A stretch of 64,000 bases of DNA from Dyella japonica DSM 16301 (GTDB lineage: Bacteria; Pseudomonadota; Gammaproteobacteria; Xanthomonadales; Rhodanobacteraceae). A program made the position numbers and the translations under genes. The stretch is taken from assembly GCF_001010355.1 (NCBI RefSeq), contig NZ_JPLA01000013.1, positions 126,490 to 190,489 on the forward strand. The letters run 5' to 3'. The notes beneath the pieces were generated by a model. It did no database searches, was not told where the DNA came from, and worked only from the letters and a program-made list of their open reading frames with translations. This document shows positions 28,831-37,840 of the stretch, piece after piece (position 1 is the stretch's first letter; each line of letters starts with the position of its first letter).

Positions 28831-29826
28831 TTACGTCGATGTCATGCTCACGCCGGTCAATTGTTCGCTGAGCGTCCACAGGCGCTCGGCTGCATGCGGA
28901 TCGACTGCCCACGGGCGCACGCCGCTCGACAGGCTCGCCTGGCCTGCCGCCGTAGCTTCGGTGTCGGGTGCAAGCTCGGCGATGTCGCCATCCTCGCAGT
29001 AGACGCCGCCCATGCCATCCAGTTGCGCGCTGGTGGCTGCCCACACACTGGTCGCGGCACCTTGCGCCACGCTCTTCATGCCACGCGCAAGATCGACCAC
29101 CGCCTGGCCGTGTTCGTCGATGGCGCCGATCTTCTGCAGCTCTTCGGTGCTCATGTGTCGGGCCAGATCGGTGACGATGCGGCCTGGATGGACGGAGAAG
29201 GCGCGCACGCCGTGAGGCGCGCCACGCGTATCCAAGCCCATGGCGAACAATGCGTTGGCCGTTTTGGACTGGCCATAGGCGATCCAGCGGTCGTACTCGC
29301 GATGTTCGAAATTGGGATCGTCAAAATCCATGGCCGCGTAGCGATGACCCAGCGACGACAACGCGACCACGCGGGCGCCGCGCGCACGCCGCAGGGCCGG
29401 CCACAGGCACGCCGTCAACTGATAGTGCCCCAGGTGATTGGTGGTCAGTTGCATTTCATTGCCGCGCGCATCGCGCATCAGCGGGCAGGCCATGATGCCG
29501 GCGCTGTTGATCAGGATGTGCAATGGCGAGCCGGAGGCCACAAAGGCCGCCGCGAAGGCGTCGATGGACGTCGGGTCGCTGAGATCCATGGCCGCGATCT
29601 CTACATCCATGCCGGCCAGGGCGTTCCTGGCCTTTTCGATATCGCGTGCCGGCACGATGACGCGCGCACCTGCTTCGCGCAGTGCGCGCGCCGTCTCGGT
29701 GCCGATGCCCGAGTAGCCGCCGGTGACGATGGCGGTCTTGCCGGCAAGGTCGATGCCGGCCAGCACGTCCTGCGCCGTCGAGGCCGCAGAAAAGCCGGAA
29801 TGGATGGGGGCTTGCAGGCTGGGCAT
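28831..29826 (-). CDS. Short-chain dehydrogenase/reductase (retinol-dehydrogenase-like)
   Basis: The 331-residue protein has the cofactor motif TGGYSGIGTE, the structural NSAGIM block and the catalytic YGQSK motif with upstream serine in SSLGHRY. The extended length and layout match retinol-dehydrogenase/WW-oxidoreductase-like SDRs. The start ATG at 29826 is supported by the family beginning just before the Rossmann fold. It is divergent from an AraC-type regulator and shares a 95-bp control region with it, so it is probably that regulator's target. Confidence 0.88.
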   Translation of the reverse strand: MPSLQAPIHSGFSAASTAQDVLAGIDLAGKTAIVTGGYSGIGTETARALREAGARVIVPARDIEKARNALAGMDVEIAAMDLSDPTSIDAFAAAFVASGSPLHILINSAGIMACPLMRDARGNEMQLTTNHLGHYQLTACLWPALRRARGARVVALSSLGHRYAAMDFDDPNFEHREYDRWIAYGQSKTANALFAMGLDTRGAPHGVRAFSVHPGRIVTDLARHMSTEELQKIGAIDEHGQAVVDLARGMKSVAQGAATSVWAATSAQLDGMGGVYCEDGDIAELAPDTEATAAGQASLSSGVRPWAVDPHAAERLWTLSEQLTGVSMTST

Positions 29827-29878
29827 GGGGAGGTTTCCGATGAAGGTGACGCTTAGTCTAGGCAGCGCAACTCGTACG

Positions 29879-29905
29879 ATGAATGCTTGAAAATCCTGCA
29901 TTCAT
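29879..29905. promoter_or_regulatory. 8-bp inverted repeat between SDR and AraC genes (operator candidate)
   Basis: ATGAATGC (29879-29886) and GCATTCAT (29898-29905) are perfect arms around an 11-nt spacer in the control region of two divergent genes. It overlaps upstream in-frame start codons of the AraC gene, favouring the downstream start at 29922. Confidence 0.6.
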
Positions 29906-29921
29906 GCCCAATCGTTCAGGC

Positions 29922-30890
29922 ATGCTCAACGATCCGCTTTCCGATGTGCTCAAGCTGGCCAATGTGCAATCGCTGGTGACCGGCGGCTTTGCCGCGTCAG
30001 GTCAGTGGGCGATCCGCTTTCCAGCACCGGACAAGATCAAGTTTTTCGCGGCGGTGCGTGGCGCGTGCTGGCTGCAACTGGAAGGCGAGGCAAGTCCGCT
30101 GCGGCTGGAGCCTGGTGACGTGATCCTGCTCGCGGCCAAACGCAACTTCGTGCTGGCGAGTGACTTGACGGCAACGCCGCACGACTCGCACGAGTTGTTT
30201 GCCGGACGCAGCGAGCCGATGGTGGCCGTCGATGGCGTGGCGATCGCCGACGCGGACGTCGTGCAGATCGGTGGCCATGTGCATCTGCATCATTCCTACG
30301 GCGCGTTGCTGGCGGATGTGTTGCCGACCTATATCCACGTGCACGGCGCTGCGCCGGAGGCACAGGCCTTGCGCTGGATCCTCGATCAGCTGCAGCGCGA
30401 GCGCGCCGACTTGCCTGGATCGAGCCTGGCCACGATGCAGTTGGGCTATCTGTTGTTTATCCAGGTGCTGCGCGCGCATCTGGCCGCGGGCGGCGCGTTG
30501 CGTGCCGGTTGGTTGCGGGCGGCGACCGACGCGCGCCTCGCGCCTGCCTTGCGCCTGATCCATGGCGAACCCGGGCGCGCCTGGCGGCTCGATCAGCTGG
30601 CGCGCGCCGCAGCGATGTCGCGCACCAGCTTCGCCACGCACTTCAAGGCCGTGGCAGGCGAAGCCCCTCTGTCGTATCTCACGCGCTGGCGGATGCGGCT
30701 GGCCGAACAGGCGCTGCGCCGCGGCGACGCGCCGGTGGCGACACTGGCAGAAACCTTGGGTTATGCCTCTGAGAGCGCTTTCAGTCACGCGTTCAAGCGT
30801 GTGGTCGGTCTTTCGCCGAGGCACTATGGCGAGCAGCTTCGCGATAGAGGCGCAGACGACGCTGCCAGAGCCGCCGTCGACGGTCTATAG
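29922..30890 (+). CDS. AraC-family regulator with N-terminal cupin domain
   Basis: The start at 29922 is chosen because relatives begin with a short lead into DPLSDVL and because an inverted repeat covers the earlier ATGs. The 322-residue protein has an N-terminal cupin (about 5-110, IRFPAPDKIKFFA, LEPGDVILLA) and a C-terminal pair of AraC HTH motifs (AAMSRTSFATHFK, LGYASESAFSHAFKR). Regulators of this cupin type usually control the divergent oxidoreductase gene and respond to small organic or reactive compounds. Confidence 0.88.
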   Translation: MLNDPLSDVLKLANVQSLVTGGFAASGQWAIRFPAPDKIKFFAAVRGACWLQLEGEASPLRLEPGDVILLAAKRNFVLASDLTATPHDSHELFAGRSEPMVAVDGVAIADADVVQIGGHVHLHHSYGALLADVLPTYIHVHGAAPEAQALRWILDQLQRERADLPGSSLATMQLGYLLFIQVLRAHLAAGGALRAGWLRAATDARLAPALRLIHGEPGRAWRLDQLARAAAMSRTSFATHFKAVAGEAPLSYLTRWRMRLAEQALRRGDAPVATLAETLGYASESAFSHAFKRVVGLSPRHYGEQLRDRGADDAARAAVDGL

Positions 30891-30917
30891 GCCAGGGCGC
30901 GTCCAGCGGTATCGGCG

Positions 30918-31904
30918 TCAGGCCTCCGTGCGTACCTTGTGCGGCGGCCCAAGATAGGGAAATTCGCTGAGCAGATCCTTGTGCGGCCCTACCTTGTCTC
31001 CCAGCACCTTGCCGTTGGTGATCAAGGGAAGAAACACATCGATGACGTCGTCGGTCAGGGTCCTGCCGTTGCGGGGGAAGGAGGCGGGTTGCCCGGGATC
31101 GTAACGAAGGATGTCCGGAAGCATCGACGTGGCGACGCGCGTGGCTTCTGCCGGCGTATATCCGCCGGTGTGTTCCAGCGAGTGAGCAAAGGTGGGAATG
31201 AAGCGCGCATCTTGCGCGGGCTCGCTGGCCAGATAGAGACTCTTCTGGTCGCCCGCCAGAAAGACTTCCTGCGATGGACGCGCGGTACGATCCGCCTGCA
31301 CCCATTGCCCGTCCACGCGATTGAGCGTGCGATGCCACAAGCCTAGTTCGCCGGCGCCAAGCGCGGCGTTGGGCACTTCCAGCACGATGCTGCATACATC
31401 GCCTTCGGCAAAGAAATCCTCGCCCGTAAACTGAAGATTGTTCAGCGCGCCACGCGTATCGAAGAAAAACGGATCGCTGCGCCAGCCAGCGAAGAAGCGG
31501 TAGTCGCCAGCCTCCGTGACCACGGCCATGGGGCCGGTGGACACCGGCGCTTCGTCGACGATCAAGCTGCCACCGTTGCCGATGCCTGCGGCCTGTGCTC
31601 CTTCAAGTCGGTGCAGCGTGGCAGCCAGGGCCCAGCCTTTGCTGGAGTAGAAGCGCACCTGGTACGAGATATTGGCGACCGCGTCGTCGTCGGTATCGAT
31701 CTTCAGTTCATAGATCGCTTCTGCCGAGAACGGTTCGTTGGTGGTGGGCCCTTCGGGGCTCAAGCCCACCGAAGGGTGCACATTCATGACCAGGATCGAC
31801 TTGTCCGGACTGCCTGGTTTAGGGAAGGCATACAAGTCGGTGAGATTGAGGCGGGCATCGCCATGGGGAAACCCGAAGTCCGGGCCGGGATAGTGGTGCG
31901 ACAT
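30918..31904 (-). CDS. DUF4331-family protein
   Basis: The 328-residue protein starts with SHHYPGPDFGFPHGDARLNLTDLYAFP and contains ILVMNVHPS, the characteristic opening of DUF4331 proteins. It has no signal peptide or membrane segment. The family is predicted to form an immunoglobulin/beta-propeller-like fold, but its function is unknown. It is convergent to the AraC gene and diverges from the nickel/cobalt permease gene. Confidence 0.8.
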   Translation of the reverse strand: MSHHYPGPDFGFPHGDARLNLTDLYAFPKPGSPDKSILVMNVHPSVGLSPEGPTTNEPFSAEAIYELKIDTDDDAVANISYQVRFYSSKGWALAATLHRLEGAQAAGIGNGGSLIVDEAPVSTGPMAVVTEAGDYRFFAGWRSDPFFFDTRGALNNLQFTGEDFFAEGDVCSIVLEVPNAALGAGELGLWHRTLNRVDGQWVQADRTARPSQEVFLAGDQKSLYLASEPAQDARFIPTFAHSLEHTGGYTPAEATRVATSMLPDILRYDPGQPASFPRNGRTLTDDVIDVFLPLITNGKVLGDKVGPHKDLLSEFPYLGPPHKVRTEA

Positions 31905-32102
31905 GAGTCACCGCCTGCTCGTGATGGAGGGATGCATGGCGCGACCCGCGCCGTTCCATCAGGCGTATGCGTCTTCATGACGGCATCAGGGTGTTTCGCA
32001 CTCACGCAAACGGACCACCGGATGCTGCGCTGCGTGCACGGGGCACGCAATTGTGCGGAAGTATGGGTTGCGGTGGATGGCAGGGGGCGCTCTAGTAGGG
32101 CG

Positions 32103-33206
32103 ATGCACTCTGCGCACGGCCCATGCCGACAGCTCCCCACCACCCATCGGCGACGCTTCGCTCTCTCCGCGCAAGCCAACAGTGCCGGCATTCGCAAGAA
32201 GCTGCAGATCGTCTACGCCTTGCTGATCGTTTTCAATGTGGGCGCATGGCTCTGGGCGATCGCGGCGCTGCATGCCAGGCCTGCGCTGCTGGGCGTGGCG
32301 TTATTGGTTTACGGGCTTGGCCTTCGTCACGCCGTGGATGCCGACCATATCGCCGCCATCGACAATGTCACGCGCAAGCTCATGCAGGCGGGACAGCGGC
32401 CGGTTGCCGTGGGCTTCTGGTTTGCCATGGGTCATTCGACGATCGTGGTGCTGGTCGCCGTTTGCGTAGCCTTCGCGACGCGCTCGCTGGCGGTGTTCCA
32501 GCATCTGCGCAACCTGGGCGAAGCCATTGGCACGTCGGTGTCCGTTGCCTTTCTGCTTGCCATTGCGGTGATGAATCTCGCCATCTTCCTGTCGATCCAC
32601 AAGAGCTATCGGCGCTATCGCAACGACGGTGTGTATATCGAGGAAGACCTCGATCGCCTGCTGCATCAGCGTGGATGGCTGGCCCGTATTTTTCGACCGC
32701 TGTTTCGCCTGGTGGCGCGCAGCCATCACATGTTCCTGCTCGGCCTGCTGTTCGGCCTGGGGCTGGATACGTCCACGGAGATCGCGATGTTCACCGTGTC
32801 CGCGCAGGAGGCGCTCAAGGGCGTGTCCATCATGGCGGTCCTGGTGCTGCCTGCCTTGTTCGCCGCAGGCATGTCCTTGATCGACACCACCGATGGCGTG
32901 CTGATGCTGGGCGCGTACGACTGGGCATTCGTGCGGCCCGTGCGCAAGCTCTACTACAACATGACCATCACGCTCGTATCCGCCCTGGTGGCGATCGCGG
33001 TGGCGGGAACCGAAGCGATGGGATGGCTGGGCGAAACGATGCGCTGGCAGGGCGCCGGATGGACGATCATCGATGCGCTCAACAACCACACGGACAGCCT
33101 TGGCTTCGCCGTGATCGGCATGTTCGCGCTGGCCTGGACGCTGTCCTACCTGATCTATCGCGCGCAGCAGCCGCAGGGCGTCGAGCTGGGTGTGCGCAAG
33201 CGCTAG
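32103..33206 (+). CDS. NiCoT-family nickel/cobalt permease
   Basis: The proposed ATG at 32103 gives 367 residues; the start is uncertain because the ribosome site is weak. About eight membrane helices are present. The family signatures are clear: RHAVDADHIAAID in the second helix, FAMGHSTIV, and the LGLDTSTEI and SLIDTTDGVLMLGAY blocks. NixA/HoxN-type permeases import nickel or cobalt with high affinity. No nickel enzyme gene lies nearby. The 198 bp upstream showed no recognisable cobalamin riboswitch box. Confidence 0.88.
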   Translation: MHSAHGPCRQLPTTHRRRFALSAQANSAGIRKKLQIVYALLIVFNVGAWLWAIAALHARPALLGVALLVYGLGLRHAVDADHIAAIDNVTRKLMQAGQRPVAVGFWFAMGHSTIVVLVAVCVAFATRSLAVFQHLRNLGEAIGTSVSVAFLLAIAVMNLAIFLSIHKSYRRYRNDGVYIEEDLDRLLHQRGWLARIFRPLFRLVARSHHMFLLGLLFGLGLDTSTEIAMFTVSAQEALKGVSIMAVLVLPALFAAGMSLIDTTDGVLMLGAYDWAFVRPVRKLYYNMTITLVSALVAIAVAGTEAMGWLGETMRWQGAGWTIIDALNNHTDSLGFAVIGMFALAWTLSYLIYRAQQPQGVELGVRKR

Positions 33207-33210
33207 TGGA

Positions 33211-33945
33211 TCAGCTTGACGCGCGAAACGTCACCACCAGCACGTCGCGGAACGCCGGTTCGTCGGCAACCAGCGGCCGCACCGGCGTGACGCCGTGGAA
33301 GACGCTGGGGTCGTGGATCAGCGCCGCATCCAACGGATGGGTGAGGGTGAAGTCGCCGAGCAGGCGCCCATCCGGCGCATGGATGGTGGTGGTGCCGCTG
33401 GCGATGTTGTGTCGGTCGATCAGCAGCACCAGCACGTAGTCGACACCGTCGCGATGGCTGCCCTCGGGCGTGGGCTCGCCCGCGGCGTCGCGGGTGGCCT
33501 CGATGCGAAACTGGTGGACCTCGATATGCCAGCGAGGCACGCCGGGCGCCAGCGTCCCGAAGAACTCCCGGCAGAAGTCGAGGACGCGGCGCATGCTGGC
33601 GCCCGCAACGACGGAAGCTTCGATAGGCGCGAACCATCGCTCGATATCGCCCTGCAAGGCGTTGTACTGCAGCGCCTGGAAATGCGCCTGATGGGCTTCG
33701 GGCCTGACGCCGCCTTGTGCCGTGGCGGAGAAGGTGGCGTGCCGGCGGCGACGGAAGCGTCCCTTGGCAGCCAGGTAGGGATCCGGCTCCAGATGGTTCC
33801 AGCTGTCCGCGAATGCCGACCAGTCGGACAACTCACCCGCTGCAGTCAGCAGCGGTTGCATGCGGTCGGCCGCCGCAAAAGCGAAACCATCGCGGCTGAC
33901 TTCGTTCAGCAGCGTCGACAACGGGAGATCAGCTCGATTGCGCAT
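33211..33945 (-). CDS. 2-oxoglutarate/Fe(II) dioxygenase, amino-acid-hydroxylase type
   Basis: The 244-residue protein matches the 2OG-Fe dioxygenase family that includes bacterial L-isoleucine 4-hydroxylase. The iron-binding HxD is in EGSHRDGVDYVLVLLI, and the distal histidine is in SVFHGVTPV followed by the RDVLVVTFR strand. The N-terminal half (SRDGFAFAAADRM) is also typical. It ends 5 bp from the convergent permease gene and starts 50 bp after the GST gene on the same strand. Free amino acid hydroxylation is the best guess. Confidence 0.8.
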   Translation of the reverse strand: MRNRADLPLSTLLNEVSRDGFAFAAADRMQPLLTAAGELSDWSAFADSWNHLEPDPYLAAKGRFRRRRHATFSATAQGGVRPEAHQAHFQALQYNALQGDIERWFAPIEASVVAGASMRRVLDFCREFFGTLAPGVPRWHIEVHQFRIEATRDAAGEPTPEGSHRDGVDYVLVLLIDRHNIASGTTTIHAPDGRLLGDFTLTHPLDAALIHDPSVFHGVTPVRPLVADEPAFRDVLVVTFRASS

Positions 33946-33995
33946 GCGCGCATGATAAGTGATTCGGGCAGCCGCACCTACCGTGGCATCCCGCC

Positions 33996-34628
33996 TCAGG
34001 CCGCATCCTGCAGTACGTTCATGCCCTTGATCACCGCAGGGCGCGCGGCAAGCTGCGTCATCCAGCGATCCATGGCCGGGCGCCTGGCGCGAGCCTCGCC
34101 GAGCAGGCTCGGGTTGGCGGTGATCACCGCCACCACCCACGGATAGATCGCGATATCGGCAATGCCGTACGCATCGCCGCCCACGTAAGCCGAGTGGGAC
34201 AGGCGTTGCTCGAGCACATCGAGCAGGCGATTGGATTCGGTGAGGTAGCGATCGATCGCCAGCGGAAGGCGCTCTTTGGCACGGTTGGCGAAAAAGCCCA
34301 GCTGGCCGAACATCGGACCCACGCCGCCCACTTGCCAGTTCAGCCACTGCAGCGCGGTGTATCGCGCTGTGCCGCTGGTGGGCAGCAGCTTGCCGGTTTT
34401 GTCGGCGAGATATTGGAGGATGGCGCCGCTTTCGAACAGCGTCAGGCCGTTCTCGCGATCGACCATCGCCGGTATCTTGCTGTTGGGCGATATGGCGACG
34501 AAGTCGGGCAGAAACTGCTCATCGTTGCCGATGTCCACCGCATGCACGCGATAGTCGAGCTGCAGTTCTTCCAGTGCGATGACCGGCTTGCGGCCATTGG
34601 GCGTTTTCCAGGTGTACAGATCGATCAT
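33996..34628 (-). CDS. Glutathione S-transferase, YghU/YfcG-like
   Basis: The 210-residue protein opens with LYTWKTPNGRKPVIALEEL, where the TPNGRK block is typical of the YghU/YfcG (nu-class) GSTs. The glutathione-binding ISPNSKIPAMVD and SGAILQYLAD blocks follow, then the all-helical C-terminal domain with DIAIYPW. These proteins have disulfide-reductase activity with glutathione. It may share a transcript with the downstream dioxygenase (50-bp gap). Confidence 0.88.
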   Translation of the reverse strand: MIDLYTWKTPNGRKPVIALEELQLDYRVHAVDIGNDEQFLPDFVAISPNSKIPAMVDRENGLTLFESGAILQYLADKTGKLLPTSGTARYTALQWLNWQVGGVGPMFGQLGFFANRAKERLPLAIDRYLTESNRLLDVLEQRLSHSAYVGGDAYGIADIAIYPWVVAVITANPSLLGEARARRPAMDRWMTQLAARPAVIKGMNVLQDAA

Positions 34629-34743
34629 GGGGCGCTCGGCGTGGGTGGCTGGGGCAGCCGGGTATGTTAGTCAATGCGATGGCGCGCATATACGCGCCGT
34701 GAAACATTTCTGTTGATACCTGGCGTAACAAGCCTTCGGGCGC

Positions 34744-35652
34744 TCAGGCGACCTGCTGCACCAGGAAGTCGATAAAGCTGCGCACGCGCAAGGGCAGGTG
34801 ACGACCGTGCGGATAGAGCAGGCTGAAGGGGCGCGATCGTCCGCCAAAGGCAGGCAGCACCGCCACCAGGCGGCCATCGCGCAAGTCGTCTTCCACGATG
34901 AAACGATAGGTCTGGAACAGGCCGGCGCCGTGGCGTGCAAGCGTGACGCCGCCCAAGACATCTTCGGACAGGACATAGCCGCCGTCGCCGGCGATCTCGA
35001 CATCCTTGCCCTGGTCCCGGAACAGCCAAGGAATACGCCTGCCGCTGCTGGGCAGATCGAACTGGATGCATTCGTGACGGTTGAGGTCGTCCAGTACTAC
35101 CGGCGTGCCGCGCCTGGCCAGATATTCGGGCGTCGCCACGACGACGAGTTCGGCATCTTCGAGGTGGCGGGCGATCAGGGTCGAATCGGCAGGTGCACGC
35201 ACGCGGATGGCCAGGTCGTAGCCTTCCTCGGAGAAATCGACATTGCGATTGCTCACGTGCACGTCCAGCTGCACTTCCGGATGCTGCGCGCGGAACGCCG
35301 GCAGCAGCGGCAGCAAGCGGTAGTGGGCGTAGGTGGTCGGCACGCTGATGCGCAGTGTGCCCACGGGGCGCAGCTGCTCGCCGGTGGCCATGCGTTCGGC
35401 TTCGATCAGCTGGGCGAGTGCCTGCCGGCATTCTTCAAAATAGGCGCGACCGACATCGGTCAGGCGGATCTGTCGGGTGGTGCGCACGAACAGGCGCACA
35501 CCCATGCGCTCTTCCAGCCTGGCCACCGAACGGCTGACCGCGGCGGGAGTGACGCCAGCCGCCGCAGCGGCGGCCGTGAAACTGCCCAGTTCCCCGGCCA
35601 GGCAAAACAGCTCGATGCTACCCAGCAGCACATCGTCAAATTGGCGACGCAT
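34744..35652 (-). CDS. LysR-family transcriptional regulator
   Basis: The protein has 302 residues with an N-terminal HTH (SFTAAAAAAGVTPAAVSRSVARLE) and a LysR substrate-binding domain. The overall pattern fits the CrgA/DsdC-like subgroup common next to oxidoreductases. It is divergent from the DsbA-like gene with a 103-bp intergenic region that holds a T-N11-A dyad, so it probably regulates that gene and itself. Confidence 0.9.
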   Translation of the reverse strand: MRRQFDDVLLGSIELFCLAGELGSFTAAAAAAGVTPAAVSRSVARLEERMGVRLFVRTTRQIRLTDVGRAYFEECRQALAQLIEAERMATGEQLRPVGTLRISVPTTYAHYRLLPLLPAFRAQHPEVQLDVHVSNRNVDFSEEGYDLAIRVRAPADSTLIARHLEDAELVVVATPEYLARRGTPVVLDDLNRHECIQFDLPSSGRRIPWLFRDQGKDVEIAGDGGYVLSEDVLGGVTLARHGAGLFQTYRFIVEDDLRDGRLVAVLPAFGGRSRPFSLLYPHGRHLPLRVRSFIDFLVQQVA

Positions 35653-35684
35653 GATTCGTTACGCCACGTATCAAGTGAAATGCA

Positions 35685-35699
35685 TTGAACCACATTCAA
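35685..35699. promoter_or_regulatory. LysR-type binding-site candidate
   Basis: TTGAA (35685-35689) and TTCAA (35695-35699) are perfect arms around 5 bp. The inner TGAA-N5-TTCA has the T-N11-A form of LysR boxes. It is centred in the short region between the LysR gene and the divergent DsbA-like gene. Confidence 0.5.
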
Positions 35700-35755
35700 C
35701 GCCATGGAATGCAGGAATAGAGTGCGTGCTCCGTGAAGCATTCGAGGCAATACGC

Positions 35756-36412
35756 ATGAAACTTATCCTGATCGCCGACCCCATGTGTTCCTGGTGTTAT
35801 GGCTTTGGCAAAGAGGTCACGGCATTGCGTGAAGCCGTGCCCGGGCTTGAGCTGCAAGTCGTGGTCGGCGGTTTGCGCCCCGGTGAAACGGCCGTGATGC
35901 CGCGGTCGCAGCGTGTGGCGCGGCTGGAGCACTGGTCGCGCGTGGAAGCCGCCAGCGGCCTGCCGTTCAATCGCGAAGCGTTCCTGGCCAACGACCATCT
36001 GGTTTATGACGCCGAGCCGGCATGCCGTGCCGTGGTCACTGCGCGACGACTGGCGCCCGGCATCGATCAGCTTGAAGTGCTGCGCAGCATCCAGCGCGCG
36101 TTCTATGTCGACGGGCGCGATATCACCAAGGGTGACGTACTCGCCGAGGTGGCATCCGCCATCATGGACACGCTGGGTTTTGCAACCACCGCAGCGGATT
36201 TCCTGGCCGCCTGGCAATCGGTCGAGGCCGTGACGGCAACACAGGAGGATTTCCTGCAGGCGCGTCGCTGGGGCATCGCGAGTTTTCCGTCCTTGCTGCT
36301 GGAGGATGGCGATAAACTCTATAGCGTCGCGCCGGGGTATATCGACGCGCAGCAGCTGATTTCGCGGGTGCGCACCGTGACCGGTTCGCGTTTCGACACC
36401 AGGGTCGGATAA
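35756..36412 (+). CDS. DsbA-family thioredoxin-fold protein (FrnE-like)
   Basis: The ATG at 35756 follows GAGG at 9 bp and gives 218 residues with no signal peptide, so it is cytoplasmic. The redox motif CSWCYGFGKE lies at residues 10-19, and the cis-proline loop is GIASFPSLLLE. The long helical insert between them fits the DsbA/FrnE family. The divergent LysR gene is a likely regulator. It is followed 10 bp later by an NTF2-like gene in the same direction. Confidence 0.85.
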   Translation: MKLILIADPMCSWCYGFGKEVTALREAVPGLELQVVVGGLRPGETAVMPRSQRVARLEHWSRVEAASGLPFNREAFLANDHLVYDAEPACRAVVTARRLAPGIDQLEVLRSIQRAFYVDGRDITKGDVLAEVASAIMDTLGFATTAADFLAAWQSVEAVTATQEDFLQARRWGIASFPSLLLEDGDKLYSVAPGYIDAQQLISRVRTVTGSRFDTRVG

Positions 36413-36422
36413 GGCAACGCAT

Positions 36423-36785
36423 ATGACTCATGATCAGGCAGTACTCGAACTGGCCCATCGGTACCTGCGTGGCATCTATGAGGGCGACACGCAAGCTTTG
36501 CATGAGGTATTCATGCCGGATGCGCGTGTCGAGGACCTGGTGACCGGTAGCTTCCGCTCGCGCACGGCCCATCAATACATCGAGGCCGTTGGCTCCCGCC
36601 AAAGCCCACGCGCGGCTGGCGAGTCGTTCAACATGAGTGTGCTGTCCATCCAGGTGCTGGGCGATATGGCCACGGTGACGGCGGAGCTGCGTTTTCTCGG
36701 CAACCACTTTTACAACGTGCTGTCGCTGCTGCGTCGTGATGATCAGTGGCGCATTGCGCACAAGCTGTTTGGTCCGCCGGTCTGA
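36423..36785 (+). CDS. SnoaL/NTF2-like protein
   Basis: The 120-residue protein has the cone-shaped NTF2-like pattern: an N-terminal helix pair (YLRGIYEGDTQALHEVFMPDARVED) and C-terminal strands ending NVLSLLRRDDQWRIAHKLF. This closely resembles the putative lumazine-binding/NTF2 group. Many members are small hydrolases, isomerases or carriers; the function here is not clear. It is probably co-transcribed with the DsbA-like gene 10 bp upstream. Confidence 0.75.
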   Translation: MTHDQAVLELAHRYLRGIYEGDTQALHEVFMPDARVEDLVTGSFRSRTAHQYIEAVGSRQSPRAAGESFNMSVLSIQVLGDMATVTAELRFLGNHFYNVLSLLRRDDQWRIAHKLFGPPV

Positions 36786-36832
36786 CCACCGCCGCGTGTG
36801 ATCATCGATCGTCGTTCCAGGCGATTCGCTGA

Positions 36833-37525
36833 TCACCGTGGATGATCGTGCGCCTCCCTTGCCGCGTGCGCCTGCTGAAGCCGGGCATCCATGCGCACCA
36901 GTTCGGCCAGTGAGCCGGCCATCATCTTGCGCATCACCTGACCGCGATGGGCCTTCACGGTGATCTCGCTGATGCCAAGTTCCGCGGCAATCTGTTTGTT
37001 GAGCAGGCCCACCACCACCAGCGCCATCACTTCCCGTTCGCGTCGACTCAAGGAGGCGCAGCGCTGTTCGAGCACCAGGATATCGAGCTCCTGCTCGAGC
37101 GTGGCGCGGCTATGCTCGATGGCCTGGCGGATGGCCTCCAGCATCACCTCGTTGTCGAACGGCTTGGTGAGGAATTCCGCCGCGCCCGCCTTCATGGCGC
37201 GTACCGTGGTGGGTACGTCGCCAAAGCCGGTGATGAAGATGATCGGCATGTCGAGCCGGTCATGGGCGATGGCATCCTGCACATCCAGGCCATCAAGATC
37301 CGGCAGGGAGACGTCGAGGATCAGGCAGCTGGGCGCGAACACGCGCGGGCGTGCCAGAAAGGCCTGGGCCGACGCAAACGTTTCGACTTGCCATCCCTCC
37401 AGGCGAATCATCGCCTCGAGCGCCTCGCGCACCGACAAGTCATCGTCGACGACGAAGACCATGGGCGTGGCAGACGGGATAGGAGGGTGCGCGGAGTCCC
37501 GGTCCGGTGAGTGGGGCGGGCGCAT
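36833..37525 (-). CDS. FixJ/NarL-type response regulator (orphan)
   Basis: The ATG at 37525 has GGAG 6 bp upstream and gives 230 residues: receiver with VFVVDDDLSVRE and phosphoacceptor CLILDVSLPD, lysine in FLTKPFD, then a LuxR-type HTH (SLSRREREVMALVVVGLLNKQ, ISEITVKAHRGQ). It is closely similar to the regulator at 18408-19112 over its whole length, including the HTH. No histidine kinase is adjacent, so it may be driven by the four-PAS kinase at 19512-21791 or by a distant kinase. Confidence 0.9.
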   Translation of the reverse strand: MRPPHSPDRDSAHPPIPSATPMVFVVDDDLSVREALEAMIRLEGWQVETFASAQAFLARPRVFAPSCLILDVSLPDLDGLDVQDAIAHDRLDMPIIFITGFGDVPTTVRAMKAGAAEFLTKPFDNEVMLEAIRQAIEHSRATLEQELDILVLEQRCASLSRREREVMALVVVGLLNKQIAAELGISEITVKAHRGQVMRKMMAGSLAELVRMDARLQQAHAAREAHDHPR

Positions 37526-37706
37526 CGTTATCTCCGATGGCAGAGGCGCCCCTGTCGCGCGATTCAAGATGTGTGGCGCCGCGACCCGCACGGATCCGCA
37601 CGTGGCTCATGCAGGCGATCGACGGCGGCTTCATGCTGGCGAGCACGACGTCGTTGGCCTGCAACTCGGTTCTACGCCGCGTTTCGCGCGTTTTCAATGT
37701 GATTAA

Positions 37707-37728
37707 TTTCACTGTATCAAGAGTGAAA
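37707..37728. promoter_or_regulatory. Inverted repeat TTTCACT-N8-AGTGAAA
   Basis: Perfect 7-bp arms lie in the AT-rich part of the gap upstream of the FixJ-type regulator gene. The placement, about 180 bp before the regulator start and 210 bp before the antitoxin-like gene, fits an operator for either. Confidence 0.5.
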
Positions 37729-37822
37729 CGATTCCGGGCCGTCGACGTGGACATCATTTGATGGTGCCCGTCGGGCAGTCCGCGCTTCGATGACAGCAGG
37801 CGATGTAAGCGCTTTTCATCGG

Positions 37823-37840
37823 GTTTTTCTCGGGAAAAAC
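37823..37840. promoter_or_regulatory. Stem-loop GTTTTTC-TCGG-GAAAAAC
   Basis: A perfect 7-bp inverted repeat with a 4-nt centre precedes a TACAAT (-10-like) by 10 bp and the antitoxin-like start by about 100 bp. It could be an autoregulatory operator, as is common for Xre/ParS-type antitoxins. Confidence 0.45.

Noticed and set aside
31905-32102. Possible cobalamin or nickel/cobalt riboswitch upstream of the NiCoT permease
   Set aside because: No recognisable conserved B12-box or NiCo-type hairpin set was found by eye; a covariance-model search would be needed to claim it.
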